The translations under genes were made by a program, and so were the position numbers. A stretch of DNA of 64,000 nucleotides from SAR324 cluster bacterium (GTDB taxonomy: Bacteria > SAR324 > XYD2-FULL-50-16 > HCM1), in the NCBI GenBank assembly GCA_002995645.1, contig PUHO01000003.1, forward strand, positions 19,869 through 83,868. Direction: 5' to 3'. The notes under the pieces were generated by a model. That model did no database searches and was not told the DNA's origin. It saw only the letters and a list, made by a program, of their open reading frames with translations. Positions within the stretch are counted from its first letter, which is position 1. Each line of letters starts with the position of its first letter. Positions 1 through 8,408 of the stretch are shown here, piece by piece.

Positions 1-421
1 TGATTTCCCTTGTTTCTTGCAAAGATTTAAGGATCGCTTCTTTTGTAATTTCATGAAATACCATGCGTTTAAAAGGAATAGACGGCTTTAACACTTGCAT
101 AAGATGCCAAGCTATGCTTTCTCCTTCGCGGTCCTCGTCTGTTGCGAGTAGTAATTCATCATGTGTACGAAGCTCTTTTTTTAATTTGTCTATAAGTGTT
201 TTTTTCCCACTTGTAAGAATATATAAAGGCTGGAAATCTTTTTCTATGTTAATTCCCAATGTTGCCCATGATTCTTGTTTATACTTTGCCGGGATTTCTT
301 TTGCTGATTTAGGTAAATCCCGAATATGTCCCATAGAAGAAATAACAGTATATCCTTTAGGAAGGAACTTTTGTATTGTTTTTGCTTTTGTTGGGGACTC
401 AACTATAATTAAAGACGACAT
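1..421 (-). CDS. topA: DNA topoisomerase I, N-terminal part (runs off window start)
   Basis: Type IA topoisomerase that relaxes negatively supercoiled DNA. Only the first 140 codons are in the window; the rest lies beyond base 1. The reverse strand reads MSSLIIVESPTKAKTI at the start, the typical Toprim opening, followed by a GHIRDLP motif. Further on is ATDEDREGESIAWHL, which holds the acidic DxDxE metal site. VFHEIT follows, as in TopA. The ATG at 419-421 lies 4 bases after the stop of the upstream ggt gene, so cinA, ggt and topA look co-transcribed. What is seen is the Toprim domain; the catalytic tyrosine is outside the window. Confidence 0.93.
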   Translation of the reverse strand, partial: MSSLIIVESPTKAKTIQKFLPKGYTVISSMGHIRDLPKSAKEIPAKYKQESWATLGINIEKDFQPLYILTSGKKTLIDKLKKELRTHDELLLATDEDREGESIAWHLMQVLKPSIPFKRMVFHEITKEAILKSLQETREI

Positions 422-425
422 ATGC

Positions 426-2324
426 TTATTTTGATATAGAAGATTGCTTAAAAGGAAGCGTTGTGCGTACTGATCCCGCAAAACGCGAATCACTTACGCC
501 GTAACGTATATTTGTATTTGGATTAATGGCAATGCCTTGTAATGCCGTATCTGGAATAAAGTCTTGCAAAATATGCCCTTGTTTTTGCAAGGTTTCTTTT
601 TCTTTTTTAGAAAATAAATCTTTTTCTAAAAATAATACGTTTGAGCGCATACTTTGATATATACGTTTTTCACTAATAGCATTAGCAAGGGATTTTTTAT
701 TGTCTATAAAACTAATGATAGCCTGACCAATTGCCGGCACAATTTGAGAGCCGCCTTTAGTTCCTATGGCAAGAATAGCACGAGATTTATCTTTTTTGTC
801 AAGTATAATGGTCGGCGTCATAAAACTAATCATTTTTTTACCCGGTTTCATTAGGTTAGCATGATTATCTTTAATAAAGCCTTTTCTCTCTGGTAAATTA
901 AAAGAAAGAATAGAGTTATTCATAACAATACCGGTATAATCCGGAATAATACCGGAACCAAAAGTAGAAGATAAAGTAAACGTATTGTTCACAATCGTAC
1001 CTTCTTTATCAATTACCACAAAATGGCTAGTTTCTTTGTCGTTATATTCAAACGGTTTTCCATGCCTAATATGCGCTAGTTCTGTTGCTCTTTTATGATT
1101 GATTTTTAATGCAATACTCCTAGCATATTTTTTAGATATTAAACCATAAATTGGTAGGTTTGTAAAATCAGAATCACCGGCATATTTTTGATAATCTGCA
1201 TTGGTATATTTTGCTATTTCAGTAAGTAAATGAATACGTTGTATTGGCGTTTGCTTTGTAAGACGCATTCTTTCGGCAAGGTTTAAAAACTCTAGTAAAG
1301 TAATCCCGCCGGCACTTGGCGTAGGCATAGTAAGAATAGGGTAGCCGTGATAGGAACCTTGTAGCGGTTTACGAATTGCCGTGTAGTATTGTGTAAAATC
1401 ACTCCTTCGCAGCGCATTTTTGTATTTTTTAAAAGGAAGAGAAAGAAAATAAGCTATTTTACCACGATAAAAGGCTTTGCTTCCGTCTTTTGCAATTAAA
1501 GTTAAAGAATGAGCTAAGTCGCTTTGTTGTAATAAATCCCCTTCTTCATAGGGATCGCCGTCAGAATGAAAAAAGATTTTTTTTGCGTTTTCATCGTCTT
1601 GCAATTTTTTTGTGCTTTTACGAATGGCTTCTTCTAAAGGCGCAGATACAACAAAACCTTCTTTTGCTAGTTGGATTGCCGGTTGCATGACTTTACTTAG
1701 CGGCATTGTGCCATATTTTTGCAAAGCAATCGCAAGCCCGCTTGTTGTTCCGGGCGTTGCTACTTGGTTATATTTAACGGAAAAATTTAAATTCTCCGGA
1801 TCTTCCATGATTAAAGGCGATTTTTCACGATAATCAATACTAATTTTCTTGTGTATTTTAGGTAGGTAGATAAGCATAAAGCCACCACCGCCAAGCCCGC
1901 ACGCATCAGGACGAAGAACAGACAAAGCAAAACCAACGGCAACCGCCGCATCAACAGCATTACCGCCTTGTTTAAGTATCATAATGCCAATTTGGGAAGC
2001 TACGTCGTTTTCTGTAACAACAATGCCTTTTTGTGATGCTAGTTCTTTTGTATCTTCTTCGGGATCTATGCTAAATCCCGGCGTTTCTTCTGAATCGTCG
2101 CTAGCTTCGGCAATCTCCTCACTCGGTTTCGTTGGTTCTTCCAGATCGCTACTCGGTTTCGTTGGCTCTTCCAGATCGGTACTCGGTGCCGGTGGTTCCT
2201 TAGCAGTCGTACTCACAGAAGGGGCTTCCTTCTGTGGCGATTTATTTACATCTGTTACTATTGTTTTTGCTATAACAGACGGACAAATAAGGATAAAGCT
2301 ACAGTAAAGAATAAAATATTTCAT
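426..2324 (-). CDS. ggt: Gamma-glutamyltransferase, periplasmic
   Basis: Gamma-glutamyltranspeptidase (Ntn hydrolase) that cleaves or transfers the gamma-glutamyl group of glutathione and related substrates, probably in the periplasm. It has a signal peptide (residues 1-19, hydrophobic, ending SVIA). A Pro/Glu/Thr/Ser-rich linker follows at about 20-95. The catalytic domain begins near residue 98 (GIVVTENDVASQIG, then GGNAVDAAVA and GLGGGGFM). The autoprocessing site reads ETSHF, where the first Thr is the expected nucleophile; most relatives have TTHF/TTHY. TLSSTFGSGI and GTKGGSQI follow as in the family. The linker is encoded by a 30-bp repeat (about 2121-2210). The length of 632 exceeds the usual 550-590 because of the linker. 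It lies between cinA and topA in one transcription direction. Confidence 0.9.
   Translation of the reverse strand: MKYFILYCSFILICPSVIAKTIVTDVNKSPQKEAPSVSTTAKEPPAPSTDLEEPTKPSSDLEEPTKPSEEIAEASDDSEETPGFSIDPEEDTKELASQKGIVVTENDVASQIGIMILKQGGNAVDAAVAVGFALSVLRPDACGLGGGGFMLIYLPKIHKKISIDYREKSPLIMEDPENLNFSVKYNQVATPGTTSGLAIALQKYGTMPLSKVMQPAIQLAKEGFVVSAPLEEAIRKSTKKLQDDENAKKIFFHSDGDPYEEGDLLQQSDLAHSLTLIAKDGSKAFYRGKIAYFLSLPFKKYKNALRRSDFTQYYTAIRKPLQGSYHGYPILTMPTPSAGGITLLEFLNLAERMRLTKQTPIQRIHLLTEIAKYTNADYQKYAGDSDFTNLPIYGLISKKYARSIALKINHKRATELAHIRHGKPFEYNDKETSHFVVIDKEGTIVNNTFTLSSTFGSGIIPDYTGIVMNNSILSFNLPERKGFIKDNHANLMKPGKKMISFMTPTIILDKKDKSRAILAIGTKGGSQIVPAIGQAIISFIDNKKSLANAISEKRIYQSMRSNVLFLEKDLFSKKEKETLQKQGHILQDFIPDTALQGIAINPNTNIRYGVSDSRFAGSVRTTLPFKQSSISK
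2121..2210 (-). repeat. 30-bp tandem repeat inside ggt linker
   Basis: Three imperfect 30-bp units start at 2121, 2151 and 2181 (each beginning ACTCGGT on the + strand). They encode a ten-residue unit close to SSDLEEPTKP. The repeat stays in frame, so unit gain or loss would only change linker length between the signal peptide and the catalytic domain. Confidence 0.8.
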
Positions 2325-2336
2325 ATATCTTAGATC

Positions 2337-3650
2337 TTAAGTAAATAGGTATTCTTCTTGTAAAGAAGCAAAAAAGTATTGATTAGGCGCTAATGGTAAA
2401 TCTAAAATATATCTTCGTATTACGTCAAGTGCTATGTTAGTAACAAGGTTTTGAAAGACGACGCGATCTCTTTTTATAAGATAAGATAGCACGACTATAG
2501 GTTTATCTTGTTTTGCAATGCCAATCCACACTGTGCCAACAGGGGCTTGTTCCACTCCCTGCCCGGGACCGGCTAAACCGGACGTAGCAATAATATAATC
2601 TGATTTAACTGCCTTGTAAGCGCCTTGTAACATAGCTAAGATAGTTTCTTTACTCACTGCGCCGCATTGTGTTAACGTTGCTTCCGGAACTTGTAAAACA
2701 CGTTGTTTTGCTTCGTAAGTATAGGTTACTAATCCCGCGTTTACAACAGAAGATGCGCCGTCTAAACGTATTAAACTATCTACAAGCCTGCCACCGGTGC
2801 ACGACTCGGCAAAGCTAATTGTTTCTTTTCTTTCTTTTAATAGATCTAACACAGTTTGCGGTAACGACTTAGTTTCACTAAAAACGTAGTCTGCTAATAA
2901 TTCTTTAATTTCTTGGTGCCTTTGTTTTGCAAACGTAACGGCTTGTTCTTCTGTTGGCGTTATTTTTATTTCTGTAATCGGGATACTAGCACGAAAACCA
3001 AGTTCTATTTTTTCTTTTTGCCATGTCGTTTCCGGGATAGCATGGTAAATGATGTCTTGTAATTTACTTTCTCCCATACCTAGGCTATGTAAATGAAAGA
3101 CAGGTAACGCTACGCTACTAGGGATTTGCTTTTGTATATCTTGGATAAGCGTCTCGCGAAAAATAGCTTTCATTTCAGCCGGAACACCGGGCAAGGCGTA
3201 TAATATGGCTTCGTTAATATGAGTACGAAAACCAAGGGCTAACCCAACGGGATTAGGGAACGGAACAACGTTTAACGGCAAAGCGGCTTGTTTGTAAAAT
3301 ATATCTTCTTCAGGAACTTTACGATCTAGCTTTTTTTCTAAGTGCGCTAGTGCCATTTGATGAATACGTAGTTTTTGCTTTGTTACCTCTGCAACCGCCC
3401 TGTTAGTGTAGTCGTCAGCTGTAAGCCCCATTCCTCCGTTTAAAATAATTAAATCAACTTGCTTTGCTAGTAAGTTAATATAAAAAATAATTTGATCTAA
3501 GTTATCTGGTAAAATTACTTTTATTTTAACTTGAATAGCTAGCTTGTTTAATTCTTCTGTTAAAAATAAAGAATTCGTTTCTAGTAAGCTAGCGTCTAAA
3601 AGCTCGTTGCCTGTTAATAATAAAGCGGCAGTTGCCGTTGCTGTTTTCAT
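2337..3650 (-). CDS. cinA: CinA-family protein (MoCF domain plus nicotinamide-nucleotide amidase domain)
   Basis: Two-domain CinA. The N-terminal half is the molybdopterin-binding-like COG1058 domain (TGNELLDASLLETNS, then NGGMGLTADDYTNRA, then ALPGVPAEMK). The C-terminal half is the PncC-type amidase (SFAESCTGGRL, then TSGLAGPGQG and APVGTVWIG). The family recycles NMN to nicotinate mononucleotide and hydrolyses ADP-ribose. The length of 437 is slightly above the usual 410-425. The GLTADD motif replaces the common GLGPTxDD, a modest change in the MoCF domain. It is first gene of the cinA-ggt-topA run, 12 bases ahead of ggt. Confidence 0.92.
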   Translation of the reverse strand: MKTATATAALLLTGNELLDASLLETNSLFLTEELNKLAIQVKIKVILPDNLDQIIFYINLLAKQVDLIILNGGMGLTADDYTNRAVAEVTKQKLRIHQMALAHLEKKLDRKVPEEDIFYKQAALPLNVVPFPNPVGLALGFRTHINEAILYALPGVPAEMKAIFRETLIQDIQKQIPSSVALPVFHLHSLGMGESKLQDIIYHAIPETTWQKEKIELGFRASIPITEIKITPTEEQAVTFAKQRHQEIKELLADYVFSETKSLPQTVLDLLKERKETISFAESCTGGRLVDSLIRLDGASSVVNAGLVTYTYEAKQRVLQVPEATLTQCGAVSKETILAMLQGAYKAVKSDYIIATSGLAGPGQGVEQAPVGTVWIGIAKQDKPIVVLSYLIKRDRVVFQNLVTNIALDVIRRYILDLPLAPNQYFFASLQEEYLFT

Positions 3651-3760
3651 AATGATAATTTTAAATTATAATAAAAGATTAGATTTTAGCCTTATTAATA
3701 ATGTAGTATATAGAACTAGACTACATGCAACTTAGTTACTGTTTTATTTAAGGAGTTAAT

Positions 3761-4576
3761 TTGGAAAAATTACGTATAGGAATTATTCCAGAGTTAAATA
3801 GTATGCCTCTATTTTATAGTATTTTAGAAAATAAAGCGCGTTATGAAAGTATATTTTCTTTTACTATAGCAAAAGTGCATCAATTGAATCAAATGATGCA
3901 AGAAGGTAAGCTAGATATATCGGTTTGTTCTTCTTTGAACTATGCTTTTAATAAAGAAGCCTATTTTGTATTGCCTGATATTTCTATTAGCTCTATTGGT
4001 GCGGTTAAGTCTATTTATTTATTTTCTAGCGTTCCATGGGAACAACTAGAAAGAACTACCGTACAAGTAACAAAAAATTCATTAACAACAATATATTTAT
4101 TATCTTCTTTATTATTTGGACGTAACGTTACTTATACGCAAGAAAAAACAACAGAGGCAAGCGCGCTTTTGCTTACCGCCAATGAAGCAATTACGCATTT
4201 TTACACAAACCCAACAAAATACGTATACGACTTAGGTGAGATTTGGTATCAAAAATATCAATTACCTTTTGTGTATGCGCTTTGTCTTGCACGAAAGGAC
4301 ATAGCAGAACATAAAAAAGAATTGCTTTGCCAACTGCATACTATTTTACTTGAAGCAAAAAAAACAAGAGCGGTATACTATGAAAATATAGCAAAACAAT
4401 ATGGTAAAGGTGTTTTTCCTTATAAAAAAGATTGTATTGCCTACTTAGAAAATCTTTCTTACGACTTAAGTAAAGAACATCAACAAGGCTTTTTATCTTT
4501 TCAAAAAATACTACTAGAGCAAAAAGTTTTAAATCAAGTGGCAGATTTTACTTTTTTTAATGAAAAAACAGATTGA
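3761..4576 (+). CDS. mqnA: Chorismate dehydratase (menaquinone via futalosine)
   Basis: MqnA converts chorismate to 3-enolpyruvoylbenzoate, the first step of the futalosine pathway to menaquinone. The protein opens with LRIGIIPELNSMPLFYSI, the type II periplasmic-binding-like fold start. It continues with LDISVCSSLNYAF and SIGAVKSIYLFSS, the GxVxSV..S segment of this family. The length of 271 is typical. The start is TTG at 3761, chosen because AAGGAG lies at 3750-3755 with correct spacing. No other mqn gene is in the window, so the pathway is inferred from this gene alone. MqnD is a distant homologue, but the length and the N-terminus fit MqnA better. Confidence 0.85.
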   Translation: MEKLRIGIIPELNSMPLFYSILENKARYESIFSFTIAKVHQLNQMMQEGKLDISVCSSLNYAFNKEAYFVLPDISISSIGAVKSIYLFSSVPWEQLERTTVQVTKNSLTTIYLLSSLLFGRNVTYTQEKTTEASALLLTANEAITHFYTNPTKYVYDLGEIWYQKYQLPFVYALCLARKDIAEHKKELLCQLHTILLEAKKTRAVYYENIAKQYGKGVFPYKKDCIAYLENLSYDLSKEHQQGFLSFQKILLEQKVLNQVADFTFFNEKTD

Positions 4577-4603
4577 AATTATAAATCTACTGTAAATAAA
4601 CAC

Positions 4604-4633
4604 TTGCCATATAATAAATAAGAATGTTACAAT
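4604..4633 (+). promoter_or_regulatory. Sigma70-type promoter for fusA1
   Basis: TTGCCA at 4604-4609 and TACAAT at 4628-4633 with an 18-base spacer, and a TG one base upstream of the -10 (extended -10). It leaves a leader of about 80 bases before the fusA1 ATG. The leader holds a perfect 7-bp inverted repeat, AAGCATA at 4651-4657 and TATGCTT at 4662-4668, which may be a small hairpin or protein site. Inference from sequence only. Confidence 0.55.
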
Positions 4634-4720
4634 AATCAAGCAATTTGAAAAAGCATAATACTATGCTTAATACATTGACTTTGATTTCAACTTTTATAAA
4701 TTATATTAATAGTAAACGCT

Positions 4721-6823
4721 ATGAGCAAAGAATTAGAATTAACCAGAAACATTGGAATTTCAGCCCATATTGATAGTGGAAAAACAACTTTGACTGAAAG
4801 GATTTTGTATTACACAGGAAAAATCCATAAAATCGAAGAAGTGCGCGGTGGTGGCGATGGAGCTACAATGGATCATATGGAACTAGAAAAAGAAAAAGGT
4901 ATTACAATCACTTCTGCGGCTACGACTGTATTTTGGAAAGAAAATAAGATTAATATTATCGATACGCCGGGTCACGTTGATTTTACTGTAGAAGTGGAAA
5001 GATCACTTCGCGTGCTTGACGGTGCTATTATGATTTTATGCGCTGTGTCTGGAGTACAATCGCAATCTATTACAGTCGATCGCCAAATGAAGCGATATCG
5101 CGTTCCTAGAGTTGCCTTTATTAATAAAATGGACAGAATGGGCGCCGATCCTTTTAAAGGTATTGCTGATTTACGTGATAAATTAGGACATAACGCCGTT
5201 GCCGTTCAATTGCCTATTGGTAAAGAAGAAAACTTTGAAGGTATTGTTGATCTTATTACAATGAAAGCTTACTACAATGATGGTGGTGAAGGTGAAAACG
5301 TTATTGTAAAAGAAATACCTGCGGACATGCAAGCTGAAGCGGAAAAAATGCGCGCTGAAATGTTAGAAGCTATTTCTATGTTTGACGATCAAATGATGGA
5401 AGATCTTCTAGAAGGAAAAGATATTGCTGAAGAAGCTATTCATAATGCTATATGGAAAGGTGTTAATAGCTTAGAGTTTACCCCTGTATACATGGGCTCG
5501 GCTTTCAAAAATAAAGCAGTACAACCTTTGCTTGACGCTGTTTGTCGCTATTTACCTTCGCCAACAACGGCGCAACCAACAAAAGCGTTTGATATTAAAA
5601 ACGATAGAGAAGAAATTTTGATTTCACCTGATCCGGATAAACCGCTTATTGCTATGGCGTTCAAAATTACAGAAGAGCAATTCGGACAGTTAACTTACAC
5701 AAGGATTTATCAAGGAACTTTACGAAAAGGTGACACAATATATAATTCTAGAACTGGTAAAAAAGTGCGTGTAGGGCGTTTAGTTCGTATGTTTTCCAAT
5801 GACAGAGACAATATAGACTTTGCTAGTGCCGGCGATATTATTTCTATGGTTGGCGTTGATTGTGCTTCTGGGGATACTTTTTGCGATGATGCGATTACTG
5901 TTGAATTAGAAGCTATGTACGTTGCCGATCCGGTTGTTTCGCTAGCCATTACTTGTAGTGATGCTGATGCGAGTGCAAGAATGTCAAAAGCGCTTAGCCG
6001 TTTTATGAAAGAAGATCCTACTTTCCACGTTCGTACAGATGAAGAAAGCGGAGAAACGATTATTTCCGGTATGGGTGAATTACATTTGGAAATTTATATT
6101 GAACGTATGCAACGTGAATACAACGTTCCTATTGAAGTGGGCGCGCCACAAGTTAATTATCGTGAAGCAATTACTACGCAGGCTAAATTTGATTATACGC
6201 ATAAAAAACAAACTGGTGGTTCCGGTCAATATGCTTGTGTAATTGGATCTATTGAACCGCTTGGCGTTGATTCAGAAGAAGAATTTGAATTTGAAAACCT
6301 AGTTCGTGGTGGTAATATTCCATCTGAATATATTGGTGCTTGTGAGACTGGTTTTAAAGATATTATGGACGAAGGTCCGCTTGCTGCTTTCCAAATGGTG
6401 GGCATTAAAGTTAATCTTGTAGACGGTAAATATCATGATGTGGATTCAAGCGATATGGCGTTCCGTCTTTGTGCAAGACAAGCTATGCGCGAGGCGATCC
6501 GAGCTGCTAATCCGCAACTATTAGAACCTATGATGCATGTAGAAGTAGAAACGCCTAGTGAATTCCAAGGTGGGGTTATTGGCGATTTAAGTTCTAGAAG
6601 GGGTATTATTGGCGGATCTGATGCTCGTGGTGACGCTACTGTAATTACAGCAACAGTGCCTCTTGCCGCTATGTTTGGTTATGCTACGGCACTTCGATCC
6701 GCAACGCAGGGAAAAGCTAGTTTTACTATGGAATTTGAAAAGTACGCAGCTTGTCCACGTAATGTTCAAGAAGACGTAATCGCGACAAGAAAAGAAAGAC
6801 TTGCCGCTATGGAAAATGAATAA
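4721..6823 (+). CDS. fusA: Elongation factor G, mtEFG1/spdEFG1 type
   Basis: Translational GTPase driving tRNA-mRNA translocation. G motifs: AHIDSGKTTLTERIL (G1), DTPGHVDFT (G3) and NKMDR (G4). The switch region reads GATMDHMELEKEKGITI, and further on VDRQMKRYRVPR. Both are the signature of mitochondrial EFG1 and of spdEFG1 from spirochaetes, planctomycetes and deltaproteobacteria. The AHIDSGKT loop with Ser in place of His/Ala is typical of this subgroup. The length of 700 is full. A second EF-G lies in the str operon (35379-37430). In Borrelia and mitochondria such pairs divide the work, this type for translocation and the other for ribosome recycling; that division is inferred here. It stands alone between its own promoter and a terminator. 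Confidence 0.95.
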   Translation: MSKELELTRNIGISAHIDSGKTTLTERILYYTGKIHKIEEVRGGGDGATMDHMELEKEKGITITSAATTVFWKENKINIIDTPGHVDFTVEVERSLRVLDGAIMILCAVSGVQSQSITVDRQMKRYRVPRVAFINKMDRMGADPFKGIADLRDKLGHNAVAVQLPIGKEENFEGIVDLITMKAYYNDGGEGENVIVKEIPADMQAEAEKMRAEMLEAISMFDDQMMEDLLEGKDIAEEAIHNAIWKGVNSLEFTPVYMGSAFKNKAVQPLLDAVCRYLPSPTTAQPTKAFDIKNDREEILISPDPDKPLIAMAFKITEEQFGQLTYTRIYQGTLRKGDTIYNSRTGKKVRVGRLVRMFSNDRDNIDFASAGDIISMVGVDCASGDTFCDDAITVELEAMYVADPVVSLAITCSDADASARMSKALSRFMKEDPTFHVRTDEESGETIISGMGELHLEIYIERMQREYNVPIEVGAPQVNYREAITTQAKFDYTHKKQTGGSGQYACVIGSIEPLGVDSEEEFEFENLVRGGNIPSEYIGACETGFKDIMDEGPLAAFQMVGIKVNLVDGKYHDVDSSDMAFRLCARQAMREAIRAANPQLLEPMMHVEVETPSEFQGGVIGDLSSRRGIIGGSDARGDATVITATVPLAAMFGYATALRSATQGKASFTMEFEKYAACPRNVQEDVIATRKERLAAMENE

Positions 6824-6860
6824 TGCAATTATTATAATTGGATTATAATTATTCTATAAT

Positions 6861-6897
6861 AAAAATAAGGTCTATCTTTATGATAGGCTTTATTTTT
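6861..6897 (+). terminator. Rho-independent terminator after fusA1
   Basis: A 16-bp stem (6861-6876 with 6882-6897; two G-U pairs) with the loop TTTAT, starting with an A run and ending with a T run (TTTATTTTTATT). It lies 37 bases after the fusA1 stop. Flanking A and T runs would let it work in both directions, also stopping transcription coming from the repeat array. Confidence 0.85.
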
Positions 6898-6904
6898 ATT
6901 GCCC

Positions 6905-8408
6905 TTCCCGCTTAGCAATAGCTAACTTCTTTTGCTAGCTGCTTCCATATTATTTTAATCAAGAAAAGAAAGCTTGTAAATAACCATAAATCGCAAGCAA
7001 CTACCCTTTATCGTTTGCCGCTTTTAGCTTTTGCCGTTTAGTAATAAGCAACTAGTCGTTATCATTTGCCGCTTTCAGTTCCTGCCGTTTAGCAATATCT
7101 ATTTTCTTTTGCTGTTCTTGTAAGTGATTCCACTTTTCAATAAGCGCATCTAATCCTTCTTGATCGTGTAATCGCCTGTAAATATCAATTAATAAAGATA
7201 GGATTTTTTTTGTGGGGTGTATTTCTAAAGCATTTGTCAACAGCTCAATCGCTGCGACAAAATTATTTTGCCCAAGAAAAGTATAGACTTATAACTATAA
7301 CCTGCCAGCAACTAGTTGTTATCGTTTGCTGCTTTCAGTTCCTGCCGTTTAGCAATAAGCAACTATTCTTTATCGTTTGCCGCTTTTAACTCTTGCCGTT
7401 TAGCGATATTTTGTTTCTTTTTTTTTGGGGGGGAGTGATGCCACTAATAAAGATAACGACTCGCTAGTTGCTTCCACATTATTTTAATCAAGAAAAACAT
7501 AGGTTTGTAACTACAAATCGCAAGCAACTATTTTTTATCGTTTGCCGCTTTTAGTTCCTGTTGTTTAGCAATAAGCAACTGCTCGCTATCGTTTGCTGTT
7601 TTCAGTTTCTGCCGTTTAGCGATATTTTGTTTCTTTTTTTGGGGGAGTGATGTACGAATCAAGATAACGACTCGCTAGCTGTTACAAAATTATTTTGCCC
7701 AAGAAAAGAAAGCTTGCCTTCTAGTATTGATAAAACTACAAATCGCAAGCAACTAGTCGTTATCATTTGCCGCTTTTAGCTTTTGCCGTTTAGCAATAAG
7801 CAACTACTCGTTATCATCTGCCGCTTTTAGCTTTTGACGTTTAGCAATCTTTAGCTTTTTTGGGGGGAGTGATGCCACTAATAAAGATAATTACTTATTA
7901 GTTACTACAAAATTATTTTGCCCAAGAAAAATTGTAAGCTTGTAAATAACTATAAACCGCAAGCAACTACTCGTTATCATCTGTCGTTTTCAGTCCCTAC
8001 CGTTTAGCAATAAGCAACTACTCGTTATCATCTGCCGCTTTCAGTTCTTGCCGTTTAGTAATAGCTAACTGCTTCCACATTATTTTAATCAAGAAAAGAA
8101 AGCTTGCCTTATAGTATTGATAAAACTACAAACCGCAAGTAACTACCCTTTATCATTTGCCGCTTTCAGTTCTTGCCGTTTAGCAATAAGCAACTAGTCG
8201 TTATCGTTTGCCGCTTTTAGTTCCTGCCGTTTAGTAATATTGTATTTCTTTTGGTAGGAGTGATGCCACGAATCAAGATAACGACTCGCTAGCTGTTACA
8301 AAGTAATTGTAATCAAGAAAAGTTATAGGCTTATAACTAATTATAAACCGCAAGCAAATACTTATTATCGTCTGCCGCTTTCAATTCTTGCCGTTTAGCA
8401 ATAAGCAA
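6905..8408 (-). repeat. Decayed repeat array built from the 3' end of the TPR gene
   Basis: This 1.5-kb stretch has no intact gene. It holds about 14 imperfect copies of a roughly 50-base unit. Read on the minus strand the unit resembles the last codons of the TPR gene (IAKRQELKAANDND, then a stop). Copies start near 6998, 7047, 7307, 7354, 7525, 7575, 7756, 7800, 7963, 8012, 8139, 8190 and 8351. They come in pairs, giving a higher-order period of about 180-230 bases. Between pairs are short pieces such as AAATTATTTTGCCCAAGAAAAG, also found in the gene at about 8625-8647. Runs of T followed by G (up to eight G near 7430) recur with GAGTGATG. The copies carry different base changes, so the array is old and decaying. 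Function unknown. Confidence 0.8.
7052..7280 (-). pseudogene. Duplicated 3' fragment of the TPR gene
   Basis: A well-preserved copy of the last 75 or so codons of the gene at 8409-10187. The minus strand reads on in frame from QNNFVAAIE to the same C-terminus, IAKRQELKAANDND and stop. Against the parent I see Pro to Leu, Lys to Arg and Leu to Ile changes and a 9-base deletion in the Gln-rich stretch (parent LQDQQEQQKK, copy LQEQQKK). It has no ribosome binding site, and homology ends abruptly at about 7280. It is the best-conserved member of the array and lies at its far end. Confidence 0.8.

Noticed and set aside
63..434. A 123-codon open frame on the + strand
   Set aside because: It is the antisense shadow of topA, whose Toprim motifs are clear on the minus strand.
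6905..8408. The repeat array considered as a CRISPR
   Set aside because: Unit lengths vary, there are no unique spacers of constant size, units match a neighbouring gene, and no cas genes are present.
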